5,122 nucleotides of DNA from Bacteroidales bacterium UBA1204 (GTDB taxonomy: Bacteria; Bacteroidota; Bacteroidia; Bacteroidales; F082). Each line of letters starts with the position of its first letter. Positions within the stretch are counted from its first letter, which is position 1. The stretch is from assembly GCA_002310075.1 (NCBI GenBank), contig DBXU01000114.1, positions 20,926 through 26,047 of the forward strand, written 5' to 3'. Shown piece by piece: positions 4,966-5,122 of this stretch. Under the pieces are notes generated by a model. It worked only from the letters and a program-made list of their open reading frames with translations, was not told where the DNA came from and did not search any database. A program made the position numbers and the translations under genes.

Positions 4966-5000
4966 AAAAAAATCCCCGCCACAAGGTGGTAGCGGGGATT
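4966..5000 (-). terminator. Strong intrinsic terminator of the gene at the right edge
   Basis: On the minus strand AATCCCCGC (5000-4992) pairs perfectly with GCGGGGATT (4979-4971), and the inner bases add a short CAC/GTG stem with a 3-base bulge and an AAG loop. A run of T residues follows immediately (4972-4966). It starts 23 bases after the TAA of the right-edge gene. It insulates that gene from the regulator gene, so the regulator has its own promoter. Confidence 0.92.
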
Positions 5001-5023
5001 GTTGTTGCAAAAGGGAAGAAGAA

Positions 5024-5122
5024 TTATTCTTCGTCCTTTTGGCTTTCTTCGTACTCCTTCAGCAGACGGTTCTGGACGTCGGTAGGAACTTGCTGGTATT
5101 CAGCATACTTCATGGTGAAGGT
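5024..5122 (-). CDS. C-terminal end of an unidentified gene
   Basis: The last 32 codons of a frame entering from the right edge are visible, ending at TAA 5026-5024. The residues read TFTMKYAEYQQVPTDV followed by QNRLLKEYEESQKDEE. The tail is very charged and probably helical. The frame is supported by the strong terminator 23 bases downstream. I do not recognise the family from this fragment. A 29-residue gene starting at the ATG at 5113 is possible but less likely than a longer gene cut by the window edge. Confidence 0.75.
   Translation of the reverse strand, partial: TFTMKYAEYQQVPTDVQNRLLKEYEESQKDEE

Noticed and set aside
4919..4984. Upstream start for the regulator (22 extra residues)
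   Set aside because: It would start within the terminator stem-loop and before the TATATTTG element, and would bury the lipoprotein signal inside the protein.

Overview
The window looks like chromosomal DNA of a member of the Bacteroidota, probably order Bacteroidales. The evidence is type IX secretion (T9SS) C-terminal sorting domains, signal peptides cleaved just before Gln, TAnnTTTG-type promoter elements, A-rich leaders without Shine-Dalgarno sequences, and a TPR/transmembrane/helix-turn-helix protein of a kind common in this phylum. All supported genes are on the minus strand, so transcription runs from high to low coordinates. I see no RNA gene, CRISPR array, transposase or integrase.

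In transcription order: (a) 5024-5122 is the 3' end of an unidentified gene closed by a strong intrinsic terminator (4966-5000). (b) 3257-4918 encodes a 553-residue predicted lipoprotein with periplasmic TPR-like helices, one membrane span, a cytoplasmic coiled coil and a C-terminal LuxR/GerE-like helix-turn-helix. Its probable -10-type element lies only 5 bases before the start codon. (c) 3058-3256 is a noncoding spacer with a 13-bp imperfect inverted repeat, a 13-bp direct repeat sharing its core, a 12-bp palindrome and a likely promoter. (d) 2937 down to the left edge holds four closely spaced genes for exported proteins: a short secreted protein (2683-2937), two paralogous T9SS cargo proteins (1819-2646 and 949-1704) and the start of a larger lipoprotein (1-896, running off the window).

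The two cargo genes are a tandem duplication. The gap between them holds a 54-bp copy of the 3' end of the short secreted-protein gene (1761-1814 versus 2683-2736, 52/54 identical). This indicates that the duplicated unit was the tail of the small gene plus one whole cargo gene. The paralogs are nearly identical at both ends (signal peptide/leader and sorting domain) but much more diverged in the middle.

The four exported genes probably form one operon. The gaps are 36, 114 and 52 bases with no terminator, and a shared motif (CAT, 6 bases, then ATG, with an A-rich stretch before it) precedes each start. The membrane-anchored regulator upstream is a natural candidate to control them, but this is inferred only from adjacency and the repeats between them. 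The biological role of the exported set cannot be read from the sequence.
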